The notes: generated from the sequence alone by a model not told the origin. 64,000 bases of DNA from Ecdyonurus torrentis (GCA_949318235.1 OX439127.1:36876656-36940655); one strand, 5' to 3'; positions 21,131 through 33,353 are shown, counted from the stretch's first letter. A program made the numbers and translations.

Positions 21131-21570
21131 TCTTTTTTTTTTCTTCTATCAAATCTATTTTATTAGTCAATTAGCCCAAAGTCGATTTTTCCTTAATTAA
21201 TATTGCAAATGTATTCAACCTAGACAAACCTGACTGATTGCGTATAAGTTTCCCCATTCACATGCCATCTATACACAAATGCTACAGTCAGTTTTTTCTT
21301 AGGGGAGTGTACTTGCTTAAAAGGATTACCGGTAGTAAGCAAGCTGCATAATATAACAATTTATATCAAATTATTACATTATAAATTTGGCTTAGGTATT
21401 ACTGTATGTACAATTAACTATTAGAAAATAACGACCAACTATAAAAATACACACTGTGCCTCAAATCTACAATTATTTAAAAAAATTATCTTAATTTTCA
21501 CTGTTTGACATCATTAATTAATGTCTGCTTCACATTTATTTTAAAATACTTTAAATACATAATGATCTAG

Positions 21571-21573
<3 letters not shown>

Positions 21574-21630
<57 letters not shown>
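21574..21630. repeat. (TA)n microsatellite
   Basis: About 28 TA units. Confidence 0.95.
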
Positions 21631-21633
<3 letters not shown>

Positions 21634-21663
21634 TGCTGCGCTCACATTACGCTAATTACTTAA

Positions 21664-22100
21664 AGGGGTAGTCAACAATGGCTTTTTTAATAGTGATCAT
21701 CGTGTTATGAAACGTCCCGAAAACACAATCTCAAAATTTTAATTATTAACCCACTGAGAGCAAAAGCCGTTACAGCGAACCCCGAACCTATGTTACAGCT
21801 AAACTTGCTCTCACACTAGTTTGGTGCAAGCGATAGTTAATATATATTTTTTATCTATCCATTATGATTATTTATCTGTAGACTTAAAAACGTTTTTAAT
21901 ATATGTAAATATTACATAAAGTATTCAGCGCAAAAAGTAGAGTAACTCCCGCTCGCCCCAAGCTAGCATGTGAGTAAGTTGTAGCTGTGACGGCCTTTGC
22001 TCTCACGTCAGCGTGTTAATAATTACAATTTTGAGATCGCGTTTTCGGGAGGTTAATAACACAATGCGCACTATTAAAAAAGCCATTTTTGACTACCCCT
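21664..22100. mobile_element. TTAA-flanked inverted-repeat MITE, 437 bp
   Basis: TTAA (21660-21663), then AGGGGTAGTCAACAATGGCT; the other end is AGCCATTTTTGACTACCCCT followed by TTAA (22101-22104). Inner segments (AATAGTG.../...CACTATT; GTTATTAA stretches; GCTCTCAC) also pair, so the whole element folds. PiggyBac-like target choice; non-coding. Confidence 0.78.
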
Positions 22101-22204
22101 TTAACATGTAAAAACCTGTTGCATATACACCCTTTGAGTGCAACCAGGGTGATCCACAAACACACACACATACATGATTATAATATATTCACTTTGAATT
22201 CAAA

Positions 22205-22440
22205 TATGATAAATTTGAAAGAAAAGGATAGGGGAAATAGTAAGAGCCTTACCATAGTGAAAAAAATCCCATATCTCGGTAAAAATCTTGCTAGCACAGA
22301 TAAACAAAACTAATCCAATAAGTTATTATTAATATTTTATCTCTATGCTAGCAAGATTTTTACCGCTATGTGACTGTCTTTTCATTATATGTTAAGGCTC
22401 CTTGCCGGTTTCTCCTAGTCTTTTCTTCCAAATTTATCAT
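22205..22440. mobile_element. Dispersed hairpin family A, copy 1
   Basis: Ends AATTTGAAAGAAAAGGATAG and CTTTTCTTCCAAATTTATCA are inverted, as are GCTAGCA...GTAAAAATCTTGCTAGC inner segments. The same GGATAGGAGAAACYAGCAAG core recurs near 40640, 45070, 45440, 57530 and 57890. Confidence 0.6.
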
Positions 22441-23718
22441 ACCTAACCACAACGATTTATTTTCCTTAACATCTCTTCAATTCAAATATGTATAATGTCT
22501 AAGGCATGCAGCAATTTATTAACTTTGGACTATCATCAATAAAATATATAACAATGTAAACAGATTGTATTAAAAATTATACCAATAAAATGAAGTTTTT
22601 CAAAAACACAGAAGTGTTCTTGCAAGGAAAATTAGAATCATAAAAGGCGTAACTCTTATTTTTGCATATGTTTTAAGGTCCAGTAGTTGTCAATATCATA
22701 AAAATGTACCACTTCCTATATTTACATCTCTAATTCTTACTATATTGTATAGTGTACTACACAATATATATGTATTGTATATATATTATACATACACACA
22801 CACATATACACACGATAGACTATTCATATTATGTTCAAAGCTGTCATATTGGCAGTAGCACATTTTGATAAAATGGTACAGTACATAATATCATTCCTCT
22901 TTCATTGTATTAACAGCAAGTCTCTTTTCTAACAACCGCATTCACACTCAAGACACTATAACCAGATTTGAGGCACTGAATATTCTACAACATTTGCTTG
23001 ATAAGATTGACTGCAAAGCAAAATTATAAGATATGCATAACATATAATAATGTACAGGAACTGTTGCCAAGTTGGTATATTTAAAATTTAATCTTATGAA
23101 AGTGATTTGCATCTTGCAACCAACATTCATAAAACCCCTTAATATACATAGAAAATATACTGAGCTGTACAAATGAAATACGTATTTATAGAGAAGTTAA
23201 GGAGAGGGAACAGAGGTCTAATATCTCCAAATTTCTTTTCAAATCAAATTCAGTGTCAATTAAAGCATATTTTGTCAACTATACCTGATTTTTTTTCCAT
23301 CCGGCTATACCATAATGGAAACAAAAATGAAAAATTAACATTGAGCCTCATAAACCTTGTATTTGAAACAATTAGATTACATGGTGACACCTTTACACAT
23401 TTGGCTTCCTCATGGACCAAAGTACCATAGTTTAGTGCAAAATATCACGTCTAGTTGACAATCATTCAAGTTCACTAGAAATTCTCTTGTATCTTCAAGG
23501 GTGTTTAATGTTCACATTTTTGATCTGTAAATTGTCAATACTGACCCCTTCTTTTAATACAAATATAGTTAACTCTTGATTTTGTAATATTGCAAGGGGT
23601 GATCTGAGTAATGACAGTGAACAAAATCAAAGAGATTTAACATTGCAGTGGCTGCTGAGAACCTCAAGCATTTTTCAAAATCAAAAGTTTAATGTGAATT
23701 GTCTGATGGTTTAGATAA
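22441..23718. other. Gene-free stretch
   Basis: AT-rich with no exon-like block. The ORFs at 22948-23430 have no coding-like composition or splice context. Confidence 0.4.
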
Positions 23719-23830
23719 TAATGCTGTTCGTAAACCCTGTTCTCTTTCCCCAAAAATGCGCATTCCATTAGAATAACCATAGGCGATCGTCATTTTTGGT
23801 GCAGAGAACAGGGTTTACAAACAGCATTAA
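23719..23830. mobile_element. 112-bp hairpin MITE (family C), copy 1
   Basis: TAATGCTGTTCGTAAACCCT pairs with AGGGTTTACAAACAGCATTA. A second copy lies at 49265-49372 and a decayed third at 46326-46494. The TA at each end is consistent with a TA target. Confidence 0.7.
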
Positions 23831-24798
23831 TAACATAATAACTTGTAAGTATCAATCCTTGAAACTGAAAATTTTGATTTGAAAATAATAAGTATAGTAA
23901 TATATTAGTTTAGTCCCTTCAAATTTTCCTAGCGTACACACTTTGTAAGTTACACAAAAATTGGAGTATATATTATATAGGCCTATAATGTATGTTGTAC
24001 ACACATTGTGTTTAAAAAAAAAATAATAAAAAAATACATATATATATTGGCTTGCACATTACATATCCACATTTATCTCTCCACAAATAAGGCATCAATT
24101 TTAATGTATATTATAAAAACTTGCATCCCCTTGGTGAATTAATTGATGGGGATGGTGGTGTCAGCAGATTATTTTTCTTAAATATATAATCAAAGGAAAG
24201 GGCAGGAAAACTAACAATATGATGAAAGGTCTTCAGTGAAAATCCTGGTGTTACTTTAACATACTTTTGTGTAATCTCTAAGCAACTGGAAGAGACTATC
24301 AAGCGAGACTTGAAGATTTCAAGGCATCAACTTGGGAAAGAATATATTGTTTGTCCTATCAATTCCTTTGATAATATAAATATCAAAGCACAATGGTTTT
24401 ATTTTCCTTAGAATTTAAACACTTTTTAATGTTATAAAAAAACATATAGGCTTAAAAAAAAAAAAAAAAAAAAAAAAATTAACTATTAATATCTCAATAT
24501 TTCAAAAGGAAGGCACTTGTAGTAATTGCTTATTATTTGAATATGCTTTAGCTTAAAATGTCCAAAACCATCTACAGTATCACTTAGAGATCATAGTTTT
24601 GCTCTACATATAGATAAGACAATACCCCGCATAATTTAAATAGCATGGCTAATTGGAGTAATTAGCTAATAGTTTGCAATAATTATTAGTAACCTTGATA
24701 AACATTATATAAAGGACAAAAATAATAATAAAGCAAAGAAAAGGTGCTACTGCAAGATATTGATATCAGATTTTAGTGTTTACTTTGCAAGCTAGTAT

Positions 24799-25006
24799 GT
24801 ACACTCCCCAGAGATAAATCTGACCGCAGCGTTCATGCCTCCAAATGTTAAATATATGAGGAGACTTTAACGCAACTGGTCAGATTTATCTCGGGGGAGT
24901 GTACACTCCCCCGAGATAAATCTGACCGCAGCGTTCATGTCTCCAAATGTTAAATATATGAGGAGACTTTAACGCGACCGGTCAGATTTATCTCGGGGGA
25001 GTGTAC
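24799..25006. mobile_element. Two tandem copies of a 106-bp hairpin MITE
   Basis: Copy 1 (24799-24904) and copy 2 (24901-25006) are in the same orientation and share the GTAC at 24901-24904, giving an exact 102-bp period. Each begins GTACACTCCCC and ends GGGGAGTGTAC, with ATAAATCTGACC/GGTCAGATTTAT arms inside. The copies differ at a handful of bases. Confidence 0.85.
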
Positions 25007-25084
25007 GTAAGCTGGTGTAATGCAAAATAGCCTAAACAAAAATACAGTCAATATCTACATAAATATGTAGATTGGGAAAAGGGA

Positions 25085-26140
25085 GGTTAGAGTTAGCTGA
25101 CAAGAGCAAGCTGTAAAGAGTAAAAATAATTTCTTACCCAGGCCAAAATAAAATGCATAAAGTGTAAAACAAGTGTATTTCAAGGGTGTGTACTATCTGC
25201 TCATATCTCATATGCTTTGAATTAATTCGAGGGTGAGCATAATGGTAGGCTTGCTTGCATTCGATTTAGATGGCAAAAATACATCAAACAACAAGTCATT
25301 TTCAGTACCTCCTCTCTAGCCATGTTGGGCCCTTCTGGGACACATCAGCATGGCAAGGAGAGAGAAGTTCTTGCTCTACCTGCAGCCAAGAAGGCTGGAA
25401 AACTAGAGGCCTTGGCAGTCAGGCTGCAAGCACATGTAATACAAATGGCTAGTACATAACCTTACTGCATTGCTATCCTCTTCAGTTCCCGACTTTGTTC
25501 AATATTATTACGTTGTCGTAAATTTTAACCACATTTTTGTGCGGCTCTTGTGAAAAAGGTTTTCTTACTTTTGCGGACTCCCTACCCACTAGAATGATCA
25601 AAATAGCTTTAAAGGAATAGACCAGAGAAAAACATAAGCATTTATATCATAAAACACTTGATGGGACTTACACAAATAACTTTAGTTTGTTTCAAACCCC
25701 AACTGTAGCTCCGTAGCAGTAATCAGAAAATTCGATTTATGCAACCCGCACAACATTTTCATACTAATTTTTGCATGTTTCTGATGTCATAAACATGAAT
25801 AGTCACGTAAGTTGCATACTTTACAATATTTTCACGCTCTCTCGTGGGGCTACATTAACATTCTGGTAAAAATTGTCATCAGTTTTGAAGATCCCATTTC
25901 GTGTTTATTCATTAAAAAGCACATGTAGTTTATGCTTTAACAATCGTGTAAATTTATGGGCGTTTTCTGATCTAATTTTTGTATTTTTATCTAATTTTTT
26001 CCTTTCTATTTTTTATTGAATTATCTGATGTCCACTGTATTATATACTGGGACTGAAGAGGCAATACATTTTGTTCTGACCAGGGATAAAAATTACTTTC
26101 TCTCCCACAAGGTATCTCTAATGCAAACCTCCATTTCTTT
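25085..26140 (+). mobile_element. Dispersed repeat family B, copy 2, interrupted
   Basis: Carries the ACATCAGCATGGCAAGGAGA core and CTTGCTCTACCTGCAG. Left border TTACCCAGGCCAAAATAAAA and right border CCAGGGATAAAAATTACTTT are inverted. A TTAA element (25613-25936) sits inside it, so family B is the older insertion here. Confidence 0.5.
25613..25936. mobile_element. TTAA-flanked MITE (family D), copy 1
   Basis: TTAA (25609-25612), AGGAATAGACCAGAG at the left end, ...GTAGTTTATGCT then TTAA (25937-25940) at the right. Nearly the same 330 bp occurs in opposite orientation at 45705-46039. Termini read AG[GC][AC]ATAGACCA. Non-coding. Confidence 0.78.
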
Positions 26141-26379
26141 AATTATTCCAATCTATCTACGTATTTTCATCAATTAAATATTGCAGTTATATTTTTCATA
26201 ATTTTAACAATATTTTTATTAATTAAGAACTGCAAAGTCTATTTTTGGTTATCTAGCTCACACGTAAGTTTTTTTACTTCTTTATAGCTATAATGTTTTT
26301 CCATCAATATCCCTCCATTTTATTTAACAGTATCTTGACTAATTTTTATTATATCTCTGGCCTGCAATACAGTTTGAAT

Positions 26380-26840
26380 ACAGGCGTGCTTCTGAAATTT
26401 CCTACGCCTCACTACGGATATCACTTGGATGCATAAAAACATATAAAAAATTTTAAAAAATAAAAAAATAATAATAATAAAAGAAAAAAAAAAAAAAAAA
26501 AAAAAAAAAAACGCAGCCAGACTACCAGGGCTCTAGCTTGCTTGACTGAAGGTAGTGCTCCTCTGTAACACCATGCCAACAAGTCTCAAAAGGACACAAC
26601 AGCTGTTAATGGCTAGAGGTGAAGCACTGAAAATGCCTATGGTTTTGTGCTGTATTCCCGTCGTCTAAATCAAATGCAAGCTAACCTACCACTCTCGCCC
26701 TCTAATTAATACAAAGCATATGAAATATTAGCAGCTAGGACACACCCTTGTTACAGATGTTATGTTTCATATATATATATTATTTTGGCCAGGATTAGAA
26801 ATTATTTTCTGTCTCACAAACACAAGGCGACCCTGTCAGC
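26380..26840 (-). mobile_element. Dispersed repeat family B, degenerate copy
   Basis: Contains poly-A (about 26485-26510), diverged CATGCCAACAAGTCTCAAAA and ATTTTGGCCAGGATTAGAAA, the last matching the family B border. Borders are approximate. Confidence 0.4.
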
Positions 26841-26902
26841 TAATCTTCACCTCCCTTTCCCCAAAATTTCAAATACTGTATGTGTTTTTCTATCAAATCT
26901 AT

Positions 26903-27061
26903 CGATCTTGTTGCGAACAAAATGTCTATCTCATTTTTTTTTTCACGGGAAGCAAAATGTCTATCTCGTTCCCGAACGTTATGGAGATGGAACTCGAGAT
27001 AGACATTTATCTTCTCATGACAAAAAACGAGATATTCATTTTTTTGTTCACAACAAGATCG
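26903..27061. mobile_element. Hairpin MITE (family E), copy 1
   Basis: CGATCTTGTTGCGAAC pairs with GTTCACAACAAGATCG. Inside are repeated AAAATGTCTATCTCG motifs. A second copy is at 40881-41070, there sitting in a (TA)n run. Confidence 0.7.
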
Positions 27062-27202
27062 ATATGTATCATAAAAAAGATGATTTTTTCCTTGCTGATA
27101 TTATACTTAATTAAATGATACATATAATAAAATTATGCTTGCAGTCAATGATATTTTAACATAGTTATAACAAAGTGATAACAAGTTGATGCCACTGTTG
27201 AC

Positions 27203-27951
27203 TTAGTTAACATCACTAGGATCTCTTGGTGCATTTGGTGGAGGCTCACTTCCAGTTCCTGGTCCAGTCATTTGTCTTCGTAAAGTTTCAATTAAATCTG
27301 GGTTAGAAGCTTGCATTTGTTCTGCCAGGGACTGACCACTGAAAACAATTGGAAATCAAATGTAATAGCAAATTTATAGGTACTTATAAATAAATTTTCA
27401 GATGCTGCACAACTTATGCTGTTTTATTTATTTTTCCGAAATTTTAACTCCATAAAAAATATAAAACATGTAAACTTCAATGACTACTTGTTGTGCACTA
27501 AAATGATAAAACTGCAAAACTGCAAATTTTACTCAAAATTTGCAGTTTTAAATATGTAAAAAAACATTACATGCATTAAGACTCTTTACTTGTAAAATAA
27601 AATTACTTATTAGCAATATTTAACTTACGCTTGCATCAAAGCATCCATTCCATTGCCTGCCATCAGATTATTCATTCTGAAACATAAATAAACCTTATTA
27701 ATTACACTTTTCTACAGTGTCACATGTTAAATATTTTTCACACACACACACACACACATATCCTATACATACATATTGCTATTGTTCCACTCTATTGGTC
27801 GATGTCCACTTGACCTTGAAAAAGTAAAAATCATTGGATCGACCTCAAATTTTGGATTTTCGCATTTCAGGTCATTTGCAGCAAAAAATATTTTTCAAGG
27901 TCAAGTGGACATCAGCCAATAGAGCGGAACAACAGCGATATATATGTGAGC

Positions 27952-28013
<62 letters not shown>

Positions 28014-29076
28014 AATACAGATTTAACTTACAAGCTTTGCATATTAGGATCATTTAGAACTTGAGTAGCCATATTGACAAGAGCAGGGTTGTTAAGAAGG
28101 TTATTAAATTGCATTCCTCCAGCAGCAACTGATTCCTGTAGATTTTGAGGTGCTGCACTTGTTGAAGTACGTTCCATGAGTTCTAAAGAAATACGCTGAT
28201 TGTTGAGGTAAGTTTCATTATCTGGTTCCAACTCCAGTGCCTTTTGGTAACTTTGAAGAGCTTCACGATGCATTTTCATATTGGCATACGCAACTCTGGA
28301 GCAAATATTTTAGGTTATAGGTTAGAAAGAAACCATTCAGGTTTATTTATTAATTTATCTGTATTATCAGTGATAATGTTGATATTTTAAAATTTATAGG
28401 AAGTATAACCAAATTAACTATTAAGTATCATAATATACAACTATATTATAACAAAGTGTTCTATACCAGGTGAACAAAATTGGCTATCAAGCTTGTGTCT
28501 AAATTATTAAGCAGCTGCAGTTGTGAGGGCAGAATTTTGCCCCTTAATGTTATGGTGGTTTTGATAATATTACCTATGCTAAACAATGATAATATCAATG
28601 ATATAATGCAGGGCTCTACTGTCCTTTAAAATCATCACATGAAGTTGCAGCTTGCATAAAATTTTAAAGCAGCATCTAGAGTACATACGTGCTCAATATC
28701 AAATTCAATGCAGAATAAGTTTTTAAATAAAATTCTGAGAACTTAAAGTGATTCTTAACCCAAAAATTAAGTATTTTTTATTCTTTTTATCATTAAAACT
28801 ACTTAAATTAACTTTTTACCATAGTTTTTTTTCCCACCCCAACATAACTGAAAAATCCGGGGATAAATAGGAAATCTCTGACGTCATAGATTTCCTGCCG
28901 ATGTTGCAACAATGCAATGTAGTTTTTAGTTTGTACTGCAGGTAGCGCTTCATTAGACAATTTTATTATCTTCTATCTATTTTCTATTGAAGCGCTATCT
29001 GCAGTACAAACTATACATTGCATTGTTGTAACATCGGCAGAAAATCTACTACCCCGGAGTCTCCCTATTTACCCCC

Positions 29077-29112
<36 letters not shown>

Positions 29113-29881
29113 TTATGTTGGGGTGCAGAAAAAAACTAATAAACAGTTGCTCTAAGTAATTTTAATTAAAAAAAGAATAAAAAGTGCTTATTCTCTGGAT
29201 TTAGTATGAAAAATACTTTCATCTTGGAAACAAAGTAGCTGAGAGAGAAAAGGTGTAGTAGAAAAGTAAGGGAACTAACAGAGACAAAAATCTTTTTGAT
29301 AAGGAGTTCTCAGAGAAAATTAATCAAAAATTTATTTAGTATTTAAGCTAATATGGAGCACCTGATTCAGGTTATTTAGATGTTGCATTAAAATTTTGTG
29401 TTAACCACAACTTCATGCAATGATTTTTAGGGACATAAATAATTTTTAGCTCTACAATGACATTGATATTAACACTGTTTAGCATAGGATGTATTATTAC
29501 AATCACCAAAAAGCAAGTGAAGTTCAGGGGCAATATGCAAGTCAGCAAGTCAACTAAACTTTGGGAGCTCAATCCTGCAAACCTCTCTAGTATGGTTATT
29601 CTTTTACTTGGATTTTCTAGTGCTTCACTTCAAAGACATAACAAAATGCAATATAGCACTCACCCTAATCTGCCATAGGCTTTGCTGTATGAGGGATCTA
29701 TTTTGAGAGCAGTTTTGCAATCCATTACAGCAGCATGGTGATTGTTCAACTTATTGTAGGCTGCTGCCCGATTGCAGTAGTAAACAGCATTGTTACCATC
29801 AAAATTGATGGCCCTGCAGGAAAGGTTTTCGTTAAAAATTGTCATAATGGAGGGAGAGAGGGACATTAGAGCGGAACACCC

Positions 29882-29933
<52 letters not shown>

Positions 29934-31259
29934 TACACACAGTAAAACTTGTTATAACAAAATTCAAAGTACCTCGGGAATCGCCACTTTGTTATTAACA
30001 AAATATGCTATACGTAGCGGAATTATATAGAAAAATGCTGTAAATACATGTATGTATTATACAATATAATACATAGTATAGGTCTACATACATACATACA
30101 TCGGAGAAGTAATTTTTTGTTTTCCTAAAATTTGCGCGGAGGATGGTTCCATAGTGCTAAAGGATAGGAAACTAGTTGAAGGCTAGGAGCATGCCTTTTT
30201 TTTACTATGCCATCTGTGATTGGCTAGTACACTATGCTGGTAACATTCATTGCAGGGGTATGTCGATGATATGGAAGTCGATAAACTTACGTGGTATAAT
30301 GTTCCAATGCTTCCACCAGTTTGTTTGCCTTGACAAGATTATTACCCTCATTTTTGCATTTCTCAGCTTCTGCTTTTGCATCTACACTTGCCTCAGGTTT
30401 ACTTGCAAACGGATTCTGTAACAGAAGAAAATGTCATTCCTACAAATTAACTCTCAGACTCAACTACATTGAAAGTAGCAACACTAAATTGCAAATTAAA
30501 AAGTGCGATGAAATTTTATTAGTTATTAGACTTAATAATCTCATTCTCTTAATTACAGTGCAATTTGAACATAGTTTTGACAGTTTAGCTAATGTTATAA
30601 TAAATACAAATAAAATAATAATAATAAAATGCATTATTTTTTAAAGAACATGTAAATTTTGAATTACAAATATACTTTTTATAAACACAAAACCTTTACT
30701 AAAATAAAATTAACAATAATTGAAAGATATAATTGCATTTGTAGCAATTTTATGCTACGTAAGTACATGGTTAAGTTACGAGGTTCACAGCTCAGTGATA
30801 AAACACATTTATGCTGTGTTCACATTGAGCTTTTTGGAATTGCTAATTATTTGATCAAAATAACATGTGTTCTTATGAAGCTCACTTAACAATTCCAATT
30901 AGAAAAAGCTTAATGTGAACACAGCATTATATTATGACAATATACATTTTACAGTCACCGGGTTGATTAACTCAGGCACTTTCACTCAATAATGTTTTGA
31001 AATGCCACTGTGAACCTCACATTACACTAAAGCTACAAAAAAGCTTTTCACTCACTGGTCCAGGCGAGAGACCGTTCTCAAACACAGTAGGCAATGCTGG
31101 GTCATTAGGAAGATCAGCCAAATTAATTTGATAAGCACTCTCTAAGCATTGCATAGCAACCTCAAGCCCTTCAGTCAGTTCTTCTGTTGGCCTATTGGCT
31201 TCAACTTCACTACCCAGAAATTTGATGATGCTTCCAACTAGGCGTTTTTTGTCATCCAT
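27203..31259 (-). CDS. SGTA: Small glutamine-rich TPR co-chaperone (SGTA)
   Basis: SGTA hands tail-anchored and mislocalised membrane proteins between Hsp70/Hsp90, the BAG6 complex and GET3/TRC40 in the cytosol (family knowledge). Exons: 31056-31261 (ATG at 31257-31259), 30291-30415, 29664-29813, 28032-28295, 27629-27676, 27203-27338 (TAA 27203-27205); all junctions keep frame and give 308 residues, against about 313 in vertebrates. Residues 1-65 ([16 protein letters not shown]...) form the N-terminal dimerisation region. Three TPR repeats span about 80-195 (e.g. [43 protein letters not shown]). The C-terminus is Asn/Gln/Met-rich ([36 protein letters not shown]). The first coding exon has an acceptor (TTTTAG) two bases before the ATG, so a non-coding 5' exon must lie further up, towards TMEM69. 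Function is assigned by family resemblance. Confidence 0.95.
27779..27936. mobile_element. Hairpin MITE (family F), copy 1
   Basis: TTGTTCCACTCTATTGGTCG pairs with CCAATAGAGCGGAACAA, and TCCACTTGACCTTGAAAAA with its complement. A second copy lies at 56904-57068 in a PIKfyve intron. It lies within an SGTA intron. Confidence 0.7.
27954..28011. repeat. (GT)n microsatellite
   Basis: About 29 GT units ending 21 bases from the SGTA exon at 28032. Confidence 0.95.
28744..29219. mobile_element. Large inverted-repeat MITE in an SGTA intron
   Basis: Paired segments run inwards: AGTGATTCTTAACCC near 28747, CACCCCAACATAAC / GTTATGTTGGGGTG (about 28836 and 29112), and CCGATGTTGCAACAATGCAA / TTGCATTGTTGTAACATCGG (about 28900 and 29017). 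TTAA precedes the left end (28743-28746). A poly-T run (about 29079-29111) interrupts the right arm. Related to the 20084-20444 element. Confidence 0.65.
29885..29916. repeat. (TA)n microsatellite
   Basis: About 16 TA units next to a (CA)n stretch, preceded by GAGCGGAACACCCTCGA, a leftover family F end. Confidence 0.85.
30811..30927. mobile_element. 117-bp hairpin MITE in an SGTA intron
   Basis: ATGCTGTGTTCACATTGAGC pairs with GCTTAATGTGAACACAGCAT, and GGAATTG with CAATTCC further in. The ATGCTG end resembles family C but the rest differs. Confidence 0.65.
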
Positions 31260-31819
31260 GTCTAAAACATTGGCAAGCAAAAATAAGACAATGTCATGAT
31301 GTAACTATTACTTCTATGCTCACAGTGAAAGAAAATCAAGCATATAAATTCATTATACAATGTATGTTGTATGTGTGGTGTGTGTTCTGTTACAAAAGGA
31401 AAAAGGGAGCCAGTCACACACACACAGAGTAAAATCTCAAAAATGTGAATTCACAAGAGACCCAGATAAGGGAGGACCATCGACCATCGGACCAATCGGC
31501 CAGCCCGTGTGTGCTTTTCCATTAATTGGAAAGTCCTTACCTGTCGATAAGACAATGTCTTGACTGGGACTGGGATTGGTGAATAGCACGATAACACAAT
31601 ATGGCAAGCAAAAAAAAAAATAATAATAAAAAAAAAAAATAACAAAAGGTAATCTGTAAGCGGATGCTGGGTGGTATATTTAGGCTGACCATGTATCTCA
31701 GAGGCAAAATCAGGACACTCTGACCCTAGCAGAGAAGCAACTTGGGACAAGAGGAAGGGGCCCCGACGGAGGCGCAAAATTGTCTTAAAATGGGGTGTGG
31801 TTTCTGATTTTTGAGCTAT

Positions 31820-31974
31820 TGTAAAGGAACAACGGTTTTGAGGCCGACTATAAGCGATTTCAGTCATACCTGCTTCCGTTTCTCCTTACTACGCATGCAC
31901 AGCACAGTAAGTCAAAATGGAAGCGGCTATGAGCGAAATTGCTTATAGTTGGCTTCAAAACAGTTGTTCCTTTA
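31820..31974. mobile_element. 155-bp hairpin MITE
   Basis: TGTAAAGGAACAACGGTTTT pairs with AAAACAGTTGTTCCTTTA, and GGCCGACTATAAGCGATTTC with GAAATTGCTTATAGTTGGCT. It lies inside the hAT-like element. Confidence 0.7.
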
Positions 31975-32031
31975 TCAGTCAATACGCTCGTCAACTTAAA
32001 ATAATAATAATAAAAGAATACAGTAAGACAG

Positions 32032-32034
<3 letters not shown>

Positions 32035-32108
<74 letters not shown>
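32035..32108. repeat. (TA)n microsatellite
   Basis: About 36 TA units. Confidence 0.95.
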
Positions 32109-32112
<4 letters not shown>

Positions 32113-32267
32113 TGTTTCTTTGCTTAGATTTTAAAATAAAAAATAATACAGGAACTTTCCTCAAGACCTAATATTAATTGGTAGTCATTGAAGGATTGCG
32201 ATATTTTTGTATTAAAATTATCCGTTATGTGTTATTTATATATATATTTTTAATAATAATAATAATA

Positions 32268-32275
<8 letters not shown>

Positions 32276-32325
<50 letters not shown>
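32276..32325. repeat. (TA)n microsatellite
   Basis: About 24 TA units after an (AAT)n stretch. Confidence 0.9.
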
Positions 32326-32329
<4 letters not shown>

Positions 32330-32849
32330 TATTGAAATCAGGATATTTCAATTTTTAGCTGGGACAAAGGTGTAAAATCGGGATTGTCCCGGGAAAATTG
32401 GGACGTCTGGTCAGCCTAGGTACAGTATATTGTTTGTTAACTTATGTTTTATCTTGAATGCAGTACATACTTGGACTATGAAATAATTGAATTTGTTGCG
32501 TTTTAAAATTAAAACATCAATAATTTAAATTTTAGCATCAGTTTTAGAAACTTTTTGTAAACGATAAAAATAAATAAAAATTGATAAACAACCATTAGAT
32601 AGGCAATACACTCAAGCTACTCTAAATGTACCCATTAAATCGATGCCACTTCCTCAGAAAATGGTCAACAGGTCATCTTAAGTGACAGCAGCTTTACCAA
32701 ATTTATTTAGTACTATTATTATATATATTGTTTGCCATATTGTGTTATCGTGCTACACCAATCCCAGTCCCAGTCAAGACATTGTCTTATCGACAGGTAA
32801 GGACTTTCCAATTAATGGAAAAGCACACACGGGTCGGCCACGACCGAAG

Positions 32850-33110
32850 TACACAGTCCAGCATTTGCCATGACAGCCTAGAGAAGCCGTGGAAACGTCT
32901 AGGCAGGCTGGTTGGTACAATCACATCTATTATGCACCTCCCAAATGCTGTGCGCTGTCATGGAATGCATGTAAGCATGCATCATGGAACATGTTGTGCT
33001 CTCACACTTCATGTACACACCCAGCAGTGGCTTGAACCTATACTCGGTGAGGAGTATAGGGTTACGAGTTACGAGTCAGCTGCCTTCACCACTCGGCCAT
33101 ACCAGCAAAA
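32850..33110 (-). mobile_element. tRNA-derived SINE (minus strand)
   Basis: On the minus strand, 33106 down to 33021 reads GCTGGTATGGCCGAGTGGT (A-box) then GGTTCAAGCC (B-box), spaced as in class II tRNAs (Ser/Leu) with a variable-arm-like insert. The acceptor stem does not close, so this is not a working tRNA. About 170 bp of non-tRNA body follows. 3' border uncertain; no clear tail or target duplication was found. Confidence 0.6.
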
Positions 33111-33353
33111 CATCTGGATCTCCTCACTAATGGGAGCTGCAGGTACTTAACATCAAAGACGAAGCCACTTATTCCTAAAGAATTCAATCATGATGTATTG
33201 GGCAATGCTGCTCTTAACTCTTGACAATGTATTTCTACCCTTTTCTTTAGGAAATTAAGCGGCGGCATCAACTTTTATGTAAATTCATTACGTATGTCCG
33301 GGAGTGTATGATGTATACAAAATACACACTGCAAGTACATATGTACCTACATA

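Larger units (their letters stand above)
31681..32418. mobile_element. hAT-like non-autonomous element
   Basis: Ends TAGGCTGACCA and TGGTCAGCCTA are inverted. The flanking octamers GGTATATT (31673-31680) and GGTACAGT (32419-32426) match at 6 of 8 positions, consistent with an old 8-bp hAT duplication. It contains GGGATTGTCCCGGGAAAATT near the right end. Confidence 0.5.
31504..32833. mobile_element. Outer inverted repeat of a nested transposon stack
   Basis: Left arm 31504-31608 (AAAGTCCTTACCTGTCGATA, AATGTCTTGACTGGGACTGG) and right arm 32731-32833 are near-identical inverted copies about 1.1 kb apart. Between them sit a hAT-like element (31681-32418), a hairpin (31820-31974) and two (TA)n runs. 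No transposase frame remains. Confidence 0.65.

Noticed and set aside
31451..31867. 138-codon minus-strand ORF
   Set aside because: It spans two transposon boundaries and a poly-A/T run and matches no known product; it is a by-product of the repeats.
33021..33106. A functional tRNA gene
   Set aside because: A and B boxes are present but the acceptor stem does not pair and no anticodon arm can be assigned; better explained as a SINE head.
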